The notes under the pieces: generated by a model
Told to the model about the DNA's origin: nothing
Seen by the model: only the letters and a program-made list of their open reading frames with translations
The model's database searches: none
Translations under genes and position numbers: made by a program
Shown here: piece by piece, positions 24,215 to 34,191 of the stretch
Numbering within the stretch: the first letter of the stretch is position 1
How the letters are laid out: every line of letters begins with the position of its first letter
From: JADGQM01 sp964441945
Lineage (GTDB): Bacteria > Desulfobacterota > Syntrophobacteria > Syntrophobacterales > Syntrophobacteraceae
Assembly: GCA_964441945.1 (NCBI GenBank)
Contig: CAYTWB010000008.1
Location: 8,071 to 72,070, forward strand
DNA: 64,000 bases
Direction of reading: 5' to 3'

Positions 24215-27154
24215 TCATATTGCCTTTTTTGCCAACAGGTCTTTCAGTTTCCAGGGTGTCGGGACCCTCATGATACGCCCCTGGCGATCACTGTAGAGGA
24301 GATGGCCGTTTTCCATAGCCTTGTAGAACAGGTCCCGGGTGAGGATTACATCCAACTTGCAGTATTCTATGAGAGGTTCCCACTGTCCCTCTCGAAACCA
24401 CTTGACTGCCTGTATCCCGTCGGATGCTTTGCCTTTGCCCAGGTTGTTCTCAGCAAGATGAGCAAGGCTGAGGCGGAACCCCAGCACCTGATGGATTTCC
24501 TGCAGCAGGTCAAACGTTGGAAGCTCCTGGAGATTATAGGAGGAGTAGGCGCGAAGCACTTGATAGTCGAAAGACGCAATGTTAAAGCCTATCACCAGGT
24601 CCAGATCCTGCAAGTCCTTGAGAAATGACCCGATATCCTCTTCCCTGTAAACCTTGAAACTATCGGTATGGGTTTCATAGAGCACCGCCACCGAAACTCG
24701 CATCAGGTGTTTGTTCTGCCAACCTCCAACTTCATCAGCCAGACGCTGCGTTTCCAAATCAAAAAAACCGATCCGTGGCGTCGGAGGATGGCTGGTTGCT
24801 GTGTGGTCTGAACAGTCGGTGCCATATTCGTCAAAGGGCAAGGGTGCTGAGTCGTCCGAAAAATTCCATTCCCCGAGAAGGTATTTCAAGACTGCCAAAG
24901 CGGCTTCTTTGTCCAGGGGTTTATTGCCTGCCCCGCATTTTGGTGAGTGAATGCAGGCTGGACACCCATCCGGACATGAACAGGACGCAATCAGGTCTTT
25001 GGTCTTTTCAAGAAGAGGCAGGATGATCTCATAGCCTCTTGCAGCCAGACCGATACCCCCCGGATAGCCGTCATAGATGAAGATGGCGGCTTTTTCCACC
25101 TGGGCGTGAGCAGGCGTAGAAATGCCTCCAATATCGTTTCGATCACACAGAGCAAACAGAGGGAACATGCTGATCGCGGCGTGCTCCACAGCGTGAATGC
25201 CGCCCATGAAGTGAAGTTTTGCATCCTGGATGCGCTTCAGAATCTCCGGTTCGATTTCGATCCAGAAACCGACCGTCTCAAAGCTCTGCGGGGGAAGATC
25301 GAGGTCGTTCGTACCTCCAAGGAGCTCCTGAGTGAAGAGGCGACGCTTCTCGTACCCGGTGATCGTCTCTGTGACCCGCAACCTTCCGAGCCGGACAAGA
25401 AAGTTGCCAACGGGTTTGGATGCCAGTGTCTCCAGGATCTCTGTTTCTTTTTCACTCTTGACACGCGTGAAGTAAGTTGCCTCAGACGGCTCGACACAAA
25501 TCACTCTGTTCGCGAGGTCCAGGCCCTGGACCTGATACGTTTCCCCGCGATGGAGGTAAATGGCACCCGGATGACACTCCTTGAGGGCCCGCACCCCGTC
25601 GCTTCTCCCTATAGGGACCTGCCGATTGTCTCTGGTATTCTTCACAATGACGTATGAGGCCCCAACGGAGCGAATCTCAACGAGGCGGTGTGGATGGGCC
25701 GCTGCCGACAGCCACTGTTTCCCGTCACCGGTTTGCAGGAGTCTCCCCGTTCGGGTTAAAGAGTCGACAAGATTACGGAAGGGCCCTCCTTGACTGTCTA
25801 TCTCAGAGATCTCAAGAGGCAGTTCCGCTGCTGCACAGGGGATGTGAGCCCTGAGGATTTCTTCGTTCAGCGGGTCCGTAACGGCGATCTCATATCCGCT
25901 GTTGAGAAACACCTGCGGGTGGTGAACAATGTACTGATCCAGGGCATCATATTGCGGCAACAGGATGATAGCCGACTCCCTTCCGCTTCGTCCGGCCCGG
26001 CCTCCGCGCTGCCAGGTCGTCATCACCGTTCCAGGATAGCCCGCCAGGATACACAGGTCTAACCCACCGATATCGATGCCCATTTCCAGAGCACTGGTGG
26101 AAATGACAGCAGAAAGTTGGTCCCCTGCCAGCTTCTGCTCAATGGTTCGCCGCTCTTCGGGCAGAAAACCCGATCGATAGGAGCTAACCCGATCTCGGAG
26201 TCGAGGTTGCGTGCGAAGTATGCTCATGTGGATCAGCTCGGTCAACTTCCGCGACTGAGTGAAAGCAATGGTCTTGAGCCCGGCTTCCGCTGCTTTCACA
26301 ACAAGGTGTGCTGCCAGGCCCGAGACATGCCCACCCGATCCCTCTTCCGATTCCATAAAGACGAAATGGCGTTTTGCCTGAGGCGCGCCGTTTTCCTGAA
26401 TGACTTCGATCTTCTCGTGATGTTTTCCGATGAGCTGCCGGGCAAGTTCCTGGGGATTGGCAATGGTTGCGGAAAGCAGAATGAACTGCGGTGCATTTCC
26501 GTAAAACCGGCAGATCCGTTGGATTCGCTGAAAAATTTGAGCCACATGACTGCCGAAAACTCCCCGGTAGGTATGCATCTCATCGACAATCACAAAACGC
26601 AGCTTTTTCCAGAAGTTCTCCCATTTGCTGTGGTAGGGCAAAAGAGCATAGTGGAGCATGTCGGGATTGGTCAGGAGGACATGCGGATGATTTGCCCGGA
26701 TCTTTGCTCTCTGATGAGGAGTGGTATCCCCATCGTAGACGGCGGCATGGAAGAGGTCTCCTTTCTGCCTGGAGTGGACTGTTTTGAAAAAGGTGTTGAG
26801 CGTTTCCAGCTGGTCTCGGCTCAATGCCTTGATCGGGAACAGATAGAGCGCCCGCAGTTCCGGGTCGTTGAGGAGCGCTTCAGAAACCGCCAGGTTATAG
26901 ATGAGAGATTTCCCGCTTGCGGTGGGTGAAGAGACAACAACATGCCCCCCTGAGCGGATGCGTTCAACGGCATCGCACTGGTGATTGTAGAGCCGCATGA
27001 TGCCGAGCTCCGACAGGGACTCCTGCAGGATATCCGGCAGAGGCTCCCGAAGCGTACCGAATGAAGCCTGCTGAGCGGGGAGGACGGCATGGTGAATGAC
27101 TCTGAACCCCTGCCACCGGCGCCGGAGCAACGTATTCAGGAAGCGCTGAATCAC
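24215..27154 (-). CDS. DEAD/DEAH helicase (MrfA/YprA type) fused to a DnaQ/RNase H-like exonuclease (MrfB/YprB type)
   Basis: A 979-residue protein. The first half is a superfamily 2 helicase with Walker A SSPTASGKS near residue 75, DEMH, and motif VI QRGGRAGRSG. A DUF1998-type domain with the zinc-cluster cysteines CSCPDGCPACIHSPKCG follows near residue 745. From about 793 an exonuclease domain starts with FFDLETQ (DxE), then GFNIASFD and a late YCKLDV. In Bacillus subtilis MrfA (helicase) and MrfB (exonuclease) are separate proteins that repair mitomycin C lesions; here they appear as one chain. The start lies close to the helicase fold. The adjacent methyltransferase gene is divergent. Role in crosslink or bulky-lesion repair is inferred from homology. 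Confidence 0.9.
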   Translation of the reverse strand: MIQRFLNTLLRRRWQGFRVIHHAVLPAQQASFGTLREPLPDILQESLSELGIMRLYNHQCDAVERIRSGGHVVVSSPTASGKSLIYNLAVSEALLNDPELRALYLFPIKALSRDQLETLNTFFKTVHSRQKGDLFHAAVYDGDTTPHQRAKIRANHPHVLLTNPDMLHYALLPYHSKWENFWKKLRFVIVDEMHTYRGVFGSHVAQIFQRIQRICRFYGNAPQFILLSATIANPQELARQLIGKHHEKIEVIQENGAPQAKRHFVFMESEEGSGGHVSGLAAHLVVKAAEAGLKTIAFTQSRKLTELIHMSILRTQPRLRDRVSSYRSGFLPEERRTIEQKLAGDQLSAVISTSALEMGIDIGGLDLCILAGYPGTVMTTWQRGGRAGRSGRESAIILLPQYDALDQYIVHHPQVFLNSGYEIAVTDPLNEEILRAHIPCAAAELPLEISEIDSQGGPFRNLVDSLTRTGRLLQTGDGKQWLSAAAHPHRLVEIRSVGASYVIVKNTRDNRQVPIGRSDGVRALKECHPGAIYLHRGETYQVQGLDLANRVICVEPSEATYFTRVKSEKETEILETLASKPVGNFLVRLGRLRVTETITGYEKRRLFTQELLGGTNDLDLPPQSFETVGFWIEIEPEILKRIQDAKLHFMGGIHAVEHAAISMFPLFALCDRNDIGGISTPAHAQVEKAAIFIYDGYPGGIGLAARGYEIILPLLEKTKDLIASCSCPDGCPACIHSPKCGAGNKPLDKEAALAVLKYLLGEWNFSDDSAPLPFDEYGTDCSDHTATSHPPTPRIGFFDLETQRLADEVGGWQNKHLMRVSVAVLYETHTDSFKVYREEDIGSFLKDLQDLDLVIGFNIASFDYQVLRAYSSYNLQELPTFDLLQEIHQVLGFRLSLAHLAENNLGKGKASDGIQAVKWFREGQWEPLIEYCKLDVILTRDLFYKAMENGHLLYSDRQGRIMRVPTPWKLKDLLAKKAI

Positions 27155-27460
27155 TTGCAGTGTCCCCTGATGTCGGTTTGACGATTGACCATCAAGATTT
27201 TAGTCCTCCCCTTGTCCTGTTTTCGAGGGCCATATTAACTCAAAACCAGCCGTCTTCAAAACCGTTTGCGCACTCTGCAATGACGTCCCGGCGATTCATG
27301 TCTCCCCCTGCCTGGGTCATTGATGGGCGCCGGTTAGGGAAAACCTTCTCCAGTTGCACCCGATCCTGTTGCCTGATATTCTTCACTGGAATGAAAAGCC
27401 CTGTCTGTTTCAAAATGTTCATGCCATGCTGCTTAGTTGAATATAAAAGGACAATGTCCA
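27155..27460. other. Divergent intergenic region before the methyltransferase gene
   Basis: About 300 bases with no gene recognised. It must hold promoters for the helicase gene (minus) and the methyltransferase (plus), but no clear -35/-10 pair was seen. Confidence 0.4.
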
Positions 27461-28297
27461 ATGCAAGGAAATGAGTGCACTGGTCGAAAAACCGCGAACA
27501 AAGCCTACATCCACGGCTACGATCCTCGTGAAAGCATGCGCCTGCAGGACCAGGCTTCCACCCTGGTCGGGCTGTTGCACTCCGATACCCATTATCCGGA
27601 TGGCGACCGTGTCCTGGAAGCCGGCTGCGGCGTAGGTTCACAAACGGCCACCCTTGCCTGCAACAGCCCCAACACCCTGATCACTTCTGTCGATATATCC
27701 GAGACCTCTATCACTGAAGCCAGAAGAAGAGTCCTTGCAGCGGGCTTGACCAATGTCCAATTTGAGCGGGCTGATCTGTTCCATTTGCCCCACGGGCCGA
27801 ATTGCTTCGACCACATTTTCGTTTGTTTTGTCCTGGAGCATCTTTCGCGACCCGTCGAGGCACTGCAAACACTAAAGCACCACTTGAAGCCGGGCGGTAC
27901 AATCACGGTCATCGAAGGGGACCACGGTTCCGTCTACTTTCATCCCGACAGCAAAGCAGCACGCCAGGCGATTCATTGTCAGGTGGAACTGCAACGGCGG
28001 GCTGGAGGGAATGCCATGATCGGGAGACAGCTCTATCCACTCCTGTGCAGCGCCGGTTATCACTCAGTTCGTGTATCGCCTCGAATGGTCTATGTGGATT
28101 CCAGCAAGCCGGGACTGGTCGAAGGATTCACGAAAAAGACGTTTACGGCCATGATTGAGGGCATCCGTGAATCGGCAATCGGGGCGGGGTTGCTTGAACA
28201 GCGGGTCTTTCAGGAAGGAGTCAGGGACCTGTATCGAATGACAGAATCGGATGGAGTATTCTGTTATACTTTCTTTAAGGCCATTGGGCACAAGTGA
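27461..28297 (+). CDS. Class I SAM-dependent methyltransferase
   Basis: A 278-residue protein with the Rossmann methyltransferase motifs: VLEAGCGVGSQTATLA (motif I), SVDISETSITEARRR (motif II), a VLEHL segment and LKPGGTITVIEGD. The C-terminal third is unlike a common named family. The substrate cannot be told. The ATG at 27461 has AAAAGGA nine bases upstream; a TTG at 27437 would add eight residues. It is a single gene, divergent from the helicase-exonuclease. Confidence 0.85.
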   Translation: MQGNECTGRKTANKAYIHGYDPRESMRLQDQASTLVGLLHSDTHYPDGDRVLEAGCGVGSQTATLACNSPNTLITSVDISETSITEARRRVLAAGLTNVQFERADLFHLPHGPNCFDHIFVCFVLEHLSRPVEALQTLKHHLKPGGTITVIEGDHGSVYFHPDSKAARQAIHCQVELQRRAGGNAMIGRQLYPLLCSAGYHSVRVSPRMVYVDSSKPGLVEGFTKKTFTAMIEGIRESAIGAGLLEQRVFQEGVRDLYRMTESDGVFCYTFFKAIGHK

Positions 28298-28494
28298 TTG
28301 CAGCGAAGAAGGACCCAAACAGGTAGACTACGAGGCAGATCAATATCCTTCACGAGCATAAGGGAGCTCTTGATGGCTTCTGCGAAGGACATCTGCCTCG
28401 TAGCATCGGGAATGGGTGTCGGCTGCCATCGAGCGACCGGCAGGAATCACGCGATCTCCCACTCCGGTCGGAGCATTTCTCAAACGACCTTCCT

Positions 28495-29052
28495 TCAATC
28501 CTGCCCATCTTGGGCCAACCGAAGTCGGCGAATCAGTTCGAGTGCTTCGGCGGGCGGGCGTTTCTCGATCCGACGGTATTCACGGCCGTCTCTGGTCCTG
28601 GTCATCATACCGTAGTCGCAGAGCCATCTGCGCAGCAAGGCATGGTCTCCGAAAAGGTGACTCTCATTGATCAGCACGTTGATCTCTTTTTCGGTGAAAA
28701 CGTGCCGGGCGGGCAGTCTGGACCAGATCACCCAAAGGCAGAGTTCCTGCTGGCTGCGCTTTGAGGGCCAGCGCACGAGCCTTCCCCCCAAATCGAATAT
28801 CCGCAGCAAGCGTTTTATCCGGACAAAGTCGACAGGCTCGGGTTCCGGCGCGGGTGGGCGGCTCTCCAGCTGACCACGGGCGGCAAGTTGTGCCCGATAG
28901 TGCTGGAAATTCCGGTAGCCATTGGCTCGCACCAGCATGTTCAGGAGTTCAAGATGGCCCGGCTGAGAATCACAACTGGCCAGTTGGCCTTTGAGGGACC
29001 GTGCCAGGCTGGAAATGTCATCCGAATGAAAAGGCAAGAGTGTTCTGGACAT
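28495..29052 (-). CDS. DUF2087 domain protein
   Basis: A 185-residue protein. Residues 1-75 are helical with a Pro-rich linker (PPAPEPEP). The second half matches DUF2087, a small domain resembling a winged helix: WPSKRSQQELCLWVIWSRL, FTEKEINVLINESH, then LLRRWLCDYGMMTRTRDGREY. Members often occur alone or with ArsR-like regulators and may bind nucleic acid, which is not established. No neighbour on the same strand within 500 bases gives context. Confidence 0.78.
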   Translation of the reverse strand: MSRTLLPFHSDDISSLARSLKGQLASCDSQPGHLELLNMLVRANGYRNFQHYRAQLAARGQLESRPPAPEPEPVDFVRIKRLLRIFDLGGRLVRWPSKRSQQELCLWVIWSRLPARHVFTEKEINVLINESHLFGDHALLRRWLCDYGMMTRTRDGREYRRIEKRPPAEALELIRRLRLAQDGQD

Positions 29053-29402
29053 TGCTTATCCTCGCAAAGCGTGCCGATCCCGTTGGGATGGTGCCGGTGG
29101 TCGCCGTCTTCCGACTCGGCACGGGATTAAGGTGTCCAGTCGAATGTGGTATTAAGGCAGGTTTAGCACCCCCTCCGGGGCGGCGATGCCTGGGTGAACT
29201 GCCGACCGGAGCGGAATGTACAGCGTGCTCCGGGTTGCTGTCAATCGGTTATTAACATCGATTTTCGCGCGATGGATAACCGTCCTTTGAATATGACCTC
29301 CTGCACCTGCTCAGAATGTGGGAATCTTATGGAGGAAACAGAGGTATCGTCTTCCCTTCGACAAAGGGAATGCGATAAGATGAGTTCTAAGGGAGCAAAG
29401 AG
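29053..29402. other. Divergent region between DUF2087 and QueG-like genes
   Basis: About 350 bases. The right end includes a possible 44-codon small gene (29272-29406); otherwise nothing was recognised, apart from short GC-rich inverted repeats around 29090-29130. Confidence 0.4.
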
Positions 29403-29406
29403 ATGA
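29272..29406 (+). CDS. Possible 44-residue Cys-containing protein
   Basis: A small frame MDNRPLNMTS followed by CTCSECGNLMEE, a half zinc-ribbon-like cluster, whose stop overlaps the start of the Fe-S protein gene (ATGA). The coupling is suggestive, but no ribosome site precedes the start. Confidence 0.3.
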   Translation: MDNRPLNMTSCTCSECGNLMEETEVSSSLRQRECDKMSSKGAKR

Positions 29407-30281
29407 CCACTACCCTCCAGGGCCAGGCACTCAAAGACGATATTATCCGATCCTGCCGGGAGCGAAACGCTGATCTCGTAGGGTTTGCCCCCGTGGAACG
29501 ATGGGACGAGGTCGGTGAGGTGCCGCCGGATTTCCGGCCGAAGGCCATTTTCCCGCAAGCCCGCACCGTCATCGTTATCGGCATGTCCATGCCGCTTCCC
29601 ATTGTGGAGACTACCCCGTCAGCGCTTCACCAGGAGATCTACACAACAACAAACCGTCAGCTCGATGACCTGGCGGTGGAGCTCACCCGCTATCTCAACC
29701 GGATGGGGTATGCCTCGTTCCCCTTTACTCGCGACACCTATACCTCCATGCGTGCGCTGAGAGAGCAGGACCTGGCCGCCTTCGGTCATGTGCCGGCGGC
29801 AAAATATGCAGGGCTGGGTACGATCGGAATGAACCACTGCCTGCTCACGCCGGAGTTCGGGCCCCGAGTCCGCTTCGTTTCTGTATTCACCGAGGCCGAG
29901 GTCCCGGTGGACCCGATGCAGTCCAAGGAGCTGTGCATCAAATGCGGGACTTGTGCCGAGTGCTGTCCCAAGGATGCGATCACGCCACGTGAAGATCGGG
30001 TCATCGGTGATTACGACAGCACGGCCTGTCTGGCTATGCACGAGGAGTTGGTGAGGCAGCGCTGCTACCCTTGCGGCATCTGTACGAAAGTCTGCCCGAT
30101 CGGGAAGGATCGGCATCTATACAAGAGCAAGGGAATGAAGAAGAAATACGAAAAGGAGAAGGAAATCCTCGCGGCAAACCCCGATGCCGCTGAGTATCAT
30201 TCGTGGACCCACATACGCAAATACGGGGTTTCACATAAACCCAAGAAAGCGATGAATGACCTTGTGCTGCACCGCCGTTGA
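29403..30281 (+). CDS. QueG-like 4Fe-4S protein (short epoxyqueuosine reductase family member)
   Basis: A 292-residue protein with an N-terminal cobalamin-reductase-like domain (DIIRSCRERNADLVGFAP, ARTVIVIGMSMPL) and two 4Fe-4S motifs, CIKCGTCAECCPKDAI and CYPCGICTKVCPIGKD. It lacks the C-terminal HEAT-like region of true QueG, so queuosine biosynthesis is not certain; many anaerobes have such short paralogues of unknown redox role. GGGAGCAAAG lies upstream of the ATG. It is cytosolic, with no signal peptide. Confidence 0.8.
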   Translation: MTTTLQGQALKDDIIRSCRERNADLVGFAPVERWDEVGEVPPDFRPKAIFPQARTVIVIGMSMPLPIVETTPSALHQEIYTTTNRQLDDLAVELTRYLNRMGYASFPFTRDTYTSMRALREQDLAAFGHVPAAKYAGLGTIGMNHCLLTPEFGPRVRFVSVFTEAEVPVDPMQSKELCIKCGTCAECCPKDAITPREDRVIGDYDSTACLAMHEELVRQRCYPCGICTKVCPIGKDRHLYKSKGMKKKYEKEKEILAANPDAAEYHSWTHIRKYGVSHKPKKAMNDLVLHRR

Positions 30282-30433
30282 GTGCAACTCAAGGCCCGTT
30301 ACCCCTCAGACAACAGGTTCCGCCCTCTATATACGTCCCGGGCGAAGAAAATTAGAGCGCACCTGGACGAAATGGCAATCGGAGGAAGTCAGATATTCCT
30401 TCCCGAGCCTTTGGCTGAGATGAGAAAGGGACC

Positions 30434-31864
30434 GTGGTGACCCTGCCCAACTTAGAAAATGCTATCATTTTTCAGGATAAGGCGAGGCTGTCGAGAGGGT
30501 GGCTGCCTTTTTGCCTGATCCTATGTGCTCTCCTTGCCTTTCCGTTGGCTGTCTACGCGTTTGAGTATCATTCTGATTTCACATTCGTTGAAGTACCCGA
30601 TCCGCTGTCCGGAGACAACCCCGCCTATCCTCTGGTGCCGAGGGTTGTGCCGGGGCCGGCTGAATCCTTCCAAGACCTGCGTTTTGGCACGGCCCTCACC
30701 CGAATCACTGAAAAACTTGGGTTAAGGCACGACTACTCTCGGTTTGATCCGTTCAATGCGGATGGCTCAATGATGGTCCTGATCTCACCGGCCACGTCCA
30801 CGTGGGTTGTCTTTCGAACCTCCTCCGTTCCGTACGATCAGGCCTCAAATCAGGTCAGGACAATTGAAGACCTCACCGAGTTATGGTGGGATGCCTCCAA
30901 CCCCAAACTGATGTGGGGTTTGCGTGATTTCAGCATCATCAGGCTGGACGTCACCACCGGCAGGAAAAAGGTCATCAAGGATTTCTCGAAGGACCCGATC
31001 ATCGGTCCCATAATCCAGAACGAACCCGACCTGTATCGTATCACCGACAAAGATGAAGGAGAACCATCCCTTAATAAACGTTACTGGGCTGTTTGTCTTC
31101 AGGGTTCAAAGGACGACTACAGACTGAGGTATATTCTGACCTGGGACCGGAAGCTGGACAGAGTTCTGGGATTGTACAGGCTTTCCCGAGAGGAAGCGGA
31201 AGTCATCGACTGGGTGGGAATGTCTCCGCTGGGGCGCCGGGTCATAATCGGAGGGGGCAGCGGCAAGGTCAAAACCTCCGGTCTTACGATGGCCGACAAG
31301 AGATTCGCAGCCTTCCATAAACTGGCTTATGAAACGGCTCACTCGGACGTAGGGCTCGATGGCACCGGCAAAGAAGTCATCGTGATGCAGAATAACAGGA
31401 CCGATTTCGTCGATCTCATCCCTCTCGACAAGAGAGTCAAAGTGGTCATGACGGAAGCTGATTATGAGAACAACCTGGTCAAGCCAATCGTGCGGCTCTA
31501 TTACAATTCAGAATCTCCCCTCGAACTGAAAAGCGGTATCCATGTTTCCTGCAACCGCACCGGGTATTGCGTGATAGGGACCTACATCGGGCCAGGACTT
31601 CCGGAGCAGAACTGGCTCGATCGTTCCATCATTCTTGTCAAGCTCGACCGGATGACTCCCCGCGCTTTCTATCTGGCCAAACTCTACAATACAACCAGGG
31701 AATACTGGGAAGAGACCCATGCCAGCATGAGCAACGACGGGTCAAAAGTCGTGTGGGCGGATAATTGGAGCCGATATGTCGGCAGAGAGAAATGTTTTGT
31801 TATGCTTCTGAACATGCCTCCGGGGTGGGCGGACCGCATAGGATCGCCCAGAACACAGTTTTGA
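30434..31864 (+). CDS. Exported protein of unknown function, probable beta-propeller
   Basis: A 476-residue protein with a hydrophobic signal segment at about residues 21-42 (WLPFCLILCALLAFPLAVYA) and no other membrane span. The remainder has repeated patterns reminiscent of TolB/WD-like propeller blades (SPATSTWVVFRT, SMSNDGSKVVWADNW), but no named family was recognised. Two adjacent GTG codons (30434, 30437) lie behind AAAGGG; either could be the start. It stands alone between the QueG-like gene and a convergent oxidoreductase. Probably periplasmic. Confidence 0.7.
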   Translation: MVTLPNLENAIIFQDKARLSRGWLPFCLILCALLAFPLAVYAFEYHSDFTFVEVPDPLSGDNPAYPLVPRVVPGPAESFQDLRFGTALTRITEKLGLRHDYSRFDPFNADGSMMVLISPATSTWVVFRTSSVPYDQASNQVRTIEDLTELWWDASNPKLMWGLRDFSIIRLDVTTGRKKVIKDFSKDPIIGPIIQNEPDLYRITDKDEGEPSLNKRYWAVCLQGSKDDYRLRYILTWDRKLDRVLGLYRLSREEAEVIDWVGMSPLGRRVIIGGGSGKVKTSGLTMADKRFAAFHKLAYETAHSDVGLDGTGKEVIVMQNNRTDFVDLIPLDKRVKVVMTEADYENNLVKPIVRLYYNSESPLELKSGIHVSCNRTGYCVIGTYIGPGLPEQNWLDRSIILVKLDRMTPRAFYLAKLYNTTREYWEETHASMSNDGSKVVWADNWSRYVGREKCFVMLLNMPPGWADRIGSPRTQF

Positions 31865-32105
31865 GGAAAAGGCATCGCAATGCACTACCGTTGCGGGCCG
31901 CCTTCGACGAGTCACGGGTCGACCCATTCTCGGCGGCCCCTCTCGGCTGGTTCATCTCGTTGAGGAACGATCCTCAAAACTGAAACCATCTTTGGGAATT
32001 GCAGATCAATGTCCCTTGCAGGTTCCATCTCCCAGACGTGAAATGCAAGACTCATGGCCTGCAAATCATCCTGACCGGATCGCCGTCCACGCAGTTTGAA
32101 GCGGC

Positions 32106-33806
32106 TCACTTTTCCCGTGGGTACGGCCACGCCATGAGGCCGCCTTCCATAACCTTAACGTTCTTCCAACCGTTCCCCTCGAGAACGATGGCGGCTTCAT
32201 AGCCTCGAAGCGATATCTTACAGTAGCAGATGATTTCCGTTTCCTTGTCCTGGGGAAGCTCGTTGAGGCGCTTGCGCAAGGCGCCCAGAGGCATGAGCGT
32301 CTCCCCGATTCCAAGACGCATCTCCTCAAACTCCTCGGGCTGCCTGACATCGAGAAGAAAGGGGGTCTCTCCGCTTTTCACTTTCTGATGGACTTCCCTG
32401 CAGGAGATCCCCTTCATTCTACCTTTCATTTTATTTTGCAGGATGTGTGCTGCAGCGATGCCGTGATCGATCGCCAGCGAAAAGGGGGGTGCATAAGGAA
32501 GATCAGCGTTGACGACGTCCTCCACGGTCAGGTTTCCCTGGATAGCCATCGCCCACTGGGCGATTTGCCGGTTCACGTTCCCGGGACCGACACACTGGGC
32601 ACCGAGGATTCTCCCTGTTTTGTGATCAGCAACAAGCTTTGTTATGAGGAGCTTTCCCTCCATAAAACCAGGCTTATCCGGGCTGGCGTTGATGACGGTG
32701 ACAATGTCGTCGTATCCCAGACGCCTGGCATTCGACTCGGAGAGCCCTGTGGAGCCTGCCGTATAGTCGAAGACCTTACAGATTCCCGTGTGGATCGTTC
32801 CTGGAAAAGTCGCGCAGTTTTCGGACGCTGCATTCTCCCCCGCCACGCGCCCCTGGAGGTTCGCCAGATCGCCCAGGGGGGCCAGGACCCTTTTTCCCGT
32901 GATCCGGTTGACCGTCTCGACGCAATCCCCCACGGCATAGATGTCGGGGTCCGATGTCTGCATGTAGGCATCAACACATATTCCTCCGGTTTCCCCAATC
33001 TTTAGATCTGCTTTTTTAGCCAGTTTTACGTTGGGTATGACACCGATCGCCACCACTGCAAGCTCACAGGGGAGTTCCGTTCCATTCTGGAGTTTGACCC
33101 CCGTCAGCTTCCCGTTTTCGCCGAGAAAAGCGGCGATACCGTTACCCGTGATGACGTTTGCCCCCTTGGCTCTGACGTGATTTTCCACCAGCTTTGCCAG
33201 TTCCCAGTCCAGAAAGGTCAGAAGCTGGGGCAGAAGCTCTATCACGGTGATCTCGATCCCGGCCAGTTGAAGGGCCTCGCAGGTTTCGATCCCGATCAGG
33301 CCGCCGCCGATAACCACCGCTTTCGTGATCTGCTTTTCATCCCCCACCTTCCTCAGGAAGTCTGCATCCTTCATGGACTGCAATGTGGTAATACCGTTCA
33401 ACCCCACACCGGGGACGGGGGGCATACGGGGAACAGCCCCGGTGGCCATGACCAGTTTGTCGTAGGTCAGTTCTCCGGTCTCACCCGTCAGGGTATTCCG
33501 GAATGATAGGGTATGCCCCACAGGGTCGATAGCCGTCACCTCCGTATTGACCCTCGCATCAATCGCCTTTGCATTGAGGTAGAATTGGGCGTTCCGTATG
33601 ACACCCGTAGGGGTGGAGATGAGCATGTTCCGGTCGTCGAAAAAACCGCCGACGTAATAGGGATAGCCGCAGGAGGCCATCGATAGGTCCGCATCCTTCT
33701 GCAGGATGATCACTTCGGCATTGTTGTCGATTCTCCTGGCTTTCGCCGCTGCCTTAGGACCAGCAGCCGAACCTCCAATAACCACGATCCTTCTTCTCTT
33801 CTTCAT
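32106..33806 (-). CDS. CoA-disulfide reductase-like flavoprotein with C-terminal rhodanese domain
   Basis: A 566-residue protein. The N-terminal 450 residues are a pyridine-nucleotide disulfide oxidoreductase with VVIGGSAAGPKAAAKARR (FAD), the single redox cysteine in SMASCGYPYYVGG, and a second Rossmann motif VVIGGGLIGIETCEAL. The last 100 residues are a rhodanese domain with the cysteine in ICYCKISLRGYEAA. This CoADR-Rhd architecture reduces CoA disulfide, CoA persulfide or polysulfide with NAD(P)H. A GTG six bases upstream is too near AAGGAG; the ATG at 33806 is better spaced. It suits sulfur metabolism in an anaerobe. Confidence 0.9.
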   Translation of the reverse strand: MKKRRRIVVIGGSAAGPKAAAKARRIDNNAEVIILQKDADLSMASCGYPYYVGGFFDDRNMLISTPTGVIRNAQFYLNAKAIDARVNTEVTAIDPVGHTLSFRNTLTGETGELTYDKLVMATGAVPRMPPVPGVGLNGITTLQSMKDADFLRKVGDEKQITKAVVIGGGLIGIETCEALQLAGIEITVIELLPQLLTFLDWELAKLVENHVRAKGANVITGNGIAAFLGENGKLTGVKLQNGTELPCELAVVAIGVIPNVKLAKKADLKIGETGGICVDAYMQTSDPDIYAVGDCVETVNRITGKRVLAPLGDLANLQGRVAGENAASENCATFPGTIHTGICKVFDYTAGSTGLSESNARRLGYDDIVTVINASPDKPGFMEGKLLITKLVADHKTGRILGAQCVGPGNVNRQIAQWAMAIQGNLTVEDVVNADLPYAPPFSLAIDHGIAAAHILQNKMKGRMKGISCREVHQKVKSGETPFLLDVRQPEEFEEMRLGIGETLMPLGALRKRLNELPQDKETEIICYCKISLRGYEAAIVLEGNGWKNVKVMEGGLMAWPYPREK

Positions 33807-34191
33807 CGTCACGTCTCCTTGATCGTAAATTATTGTCCAAGTGTGGTGACACGGCCGTCACCTGCAATGGCGTACCTCATCCCCTTGGCTTTCTCCTCCC
33901 TATATAGACACTCTTTTACCCTCGTTGCGCAACATGTATATGCGGCGACCGCCGAATAGCTCCGTCATTTCCCGGTCAACATGCCCCGGTTCAGCAGTAA
34001 TTAAGCATTGACCGGATAGGTCGCAATGCGCGATAGTCTTTGGGTGGGCGATCTGAGGAATTTTGGATTCTCGGATGGTTTCCCAGCCCAAAGTGGTTTC
34101 CCGCTTACCTGGGAGCTGTAAAGAGCCCTGTCATAGCCGCCCATGGCAGGCCCCCTGGTGTCAGGGTGCATCACTTAGAGAGGATGTTACG
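33807..34191. other. Divergent region between the CoADR-like gene and hisD
   Basis: About 385 bases with no gene. It holds a perfect inverted repeat CCGGTCAA (33972-33979) / TTGACCGG (34008-34015) with a 28-base centre, possibly an operator or hairpin. No clear promoter was identified. Confidence 0.45.
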
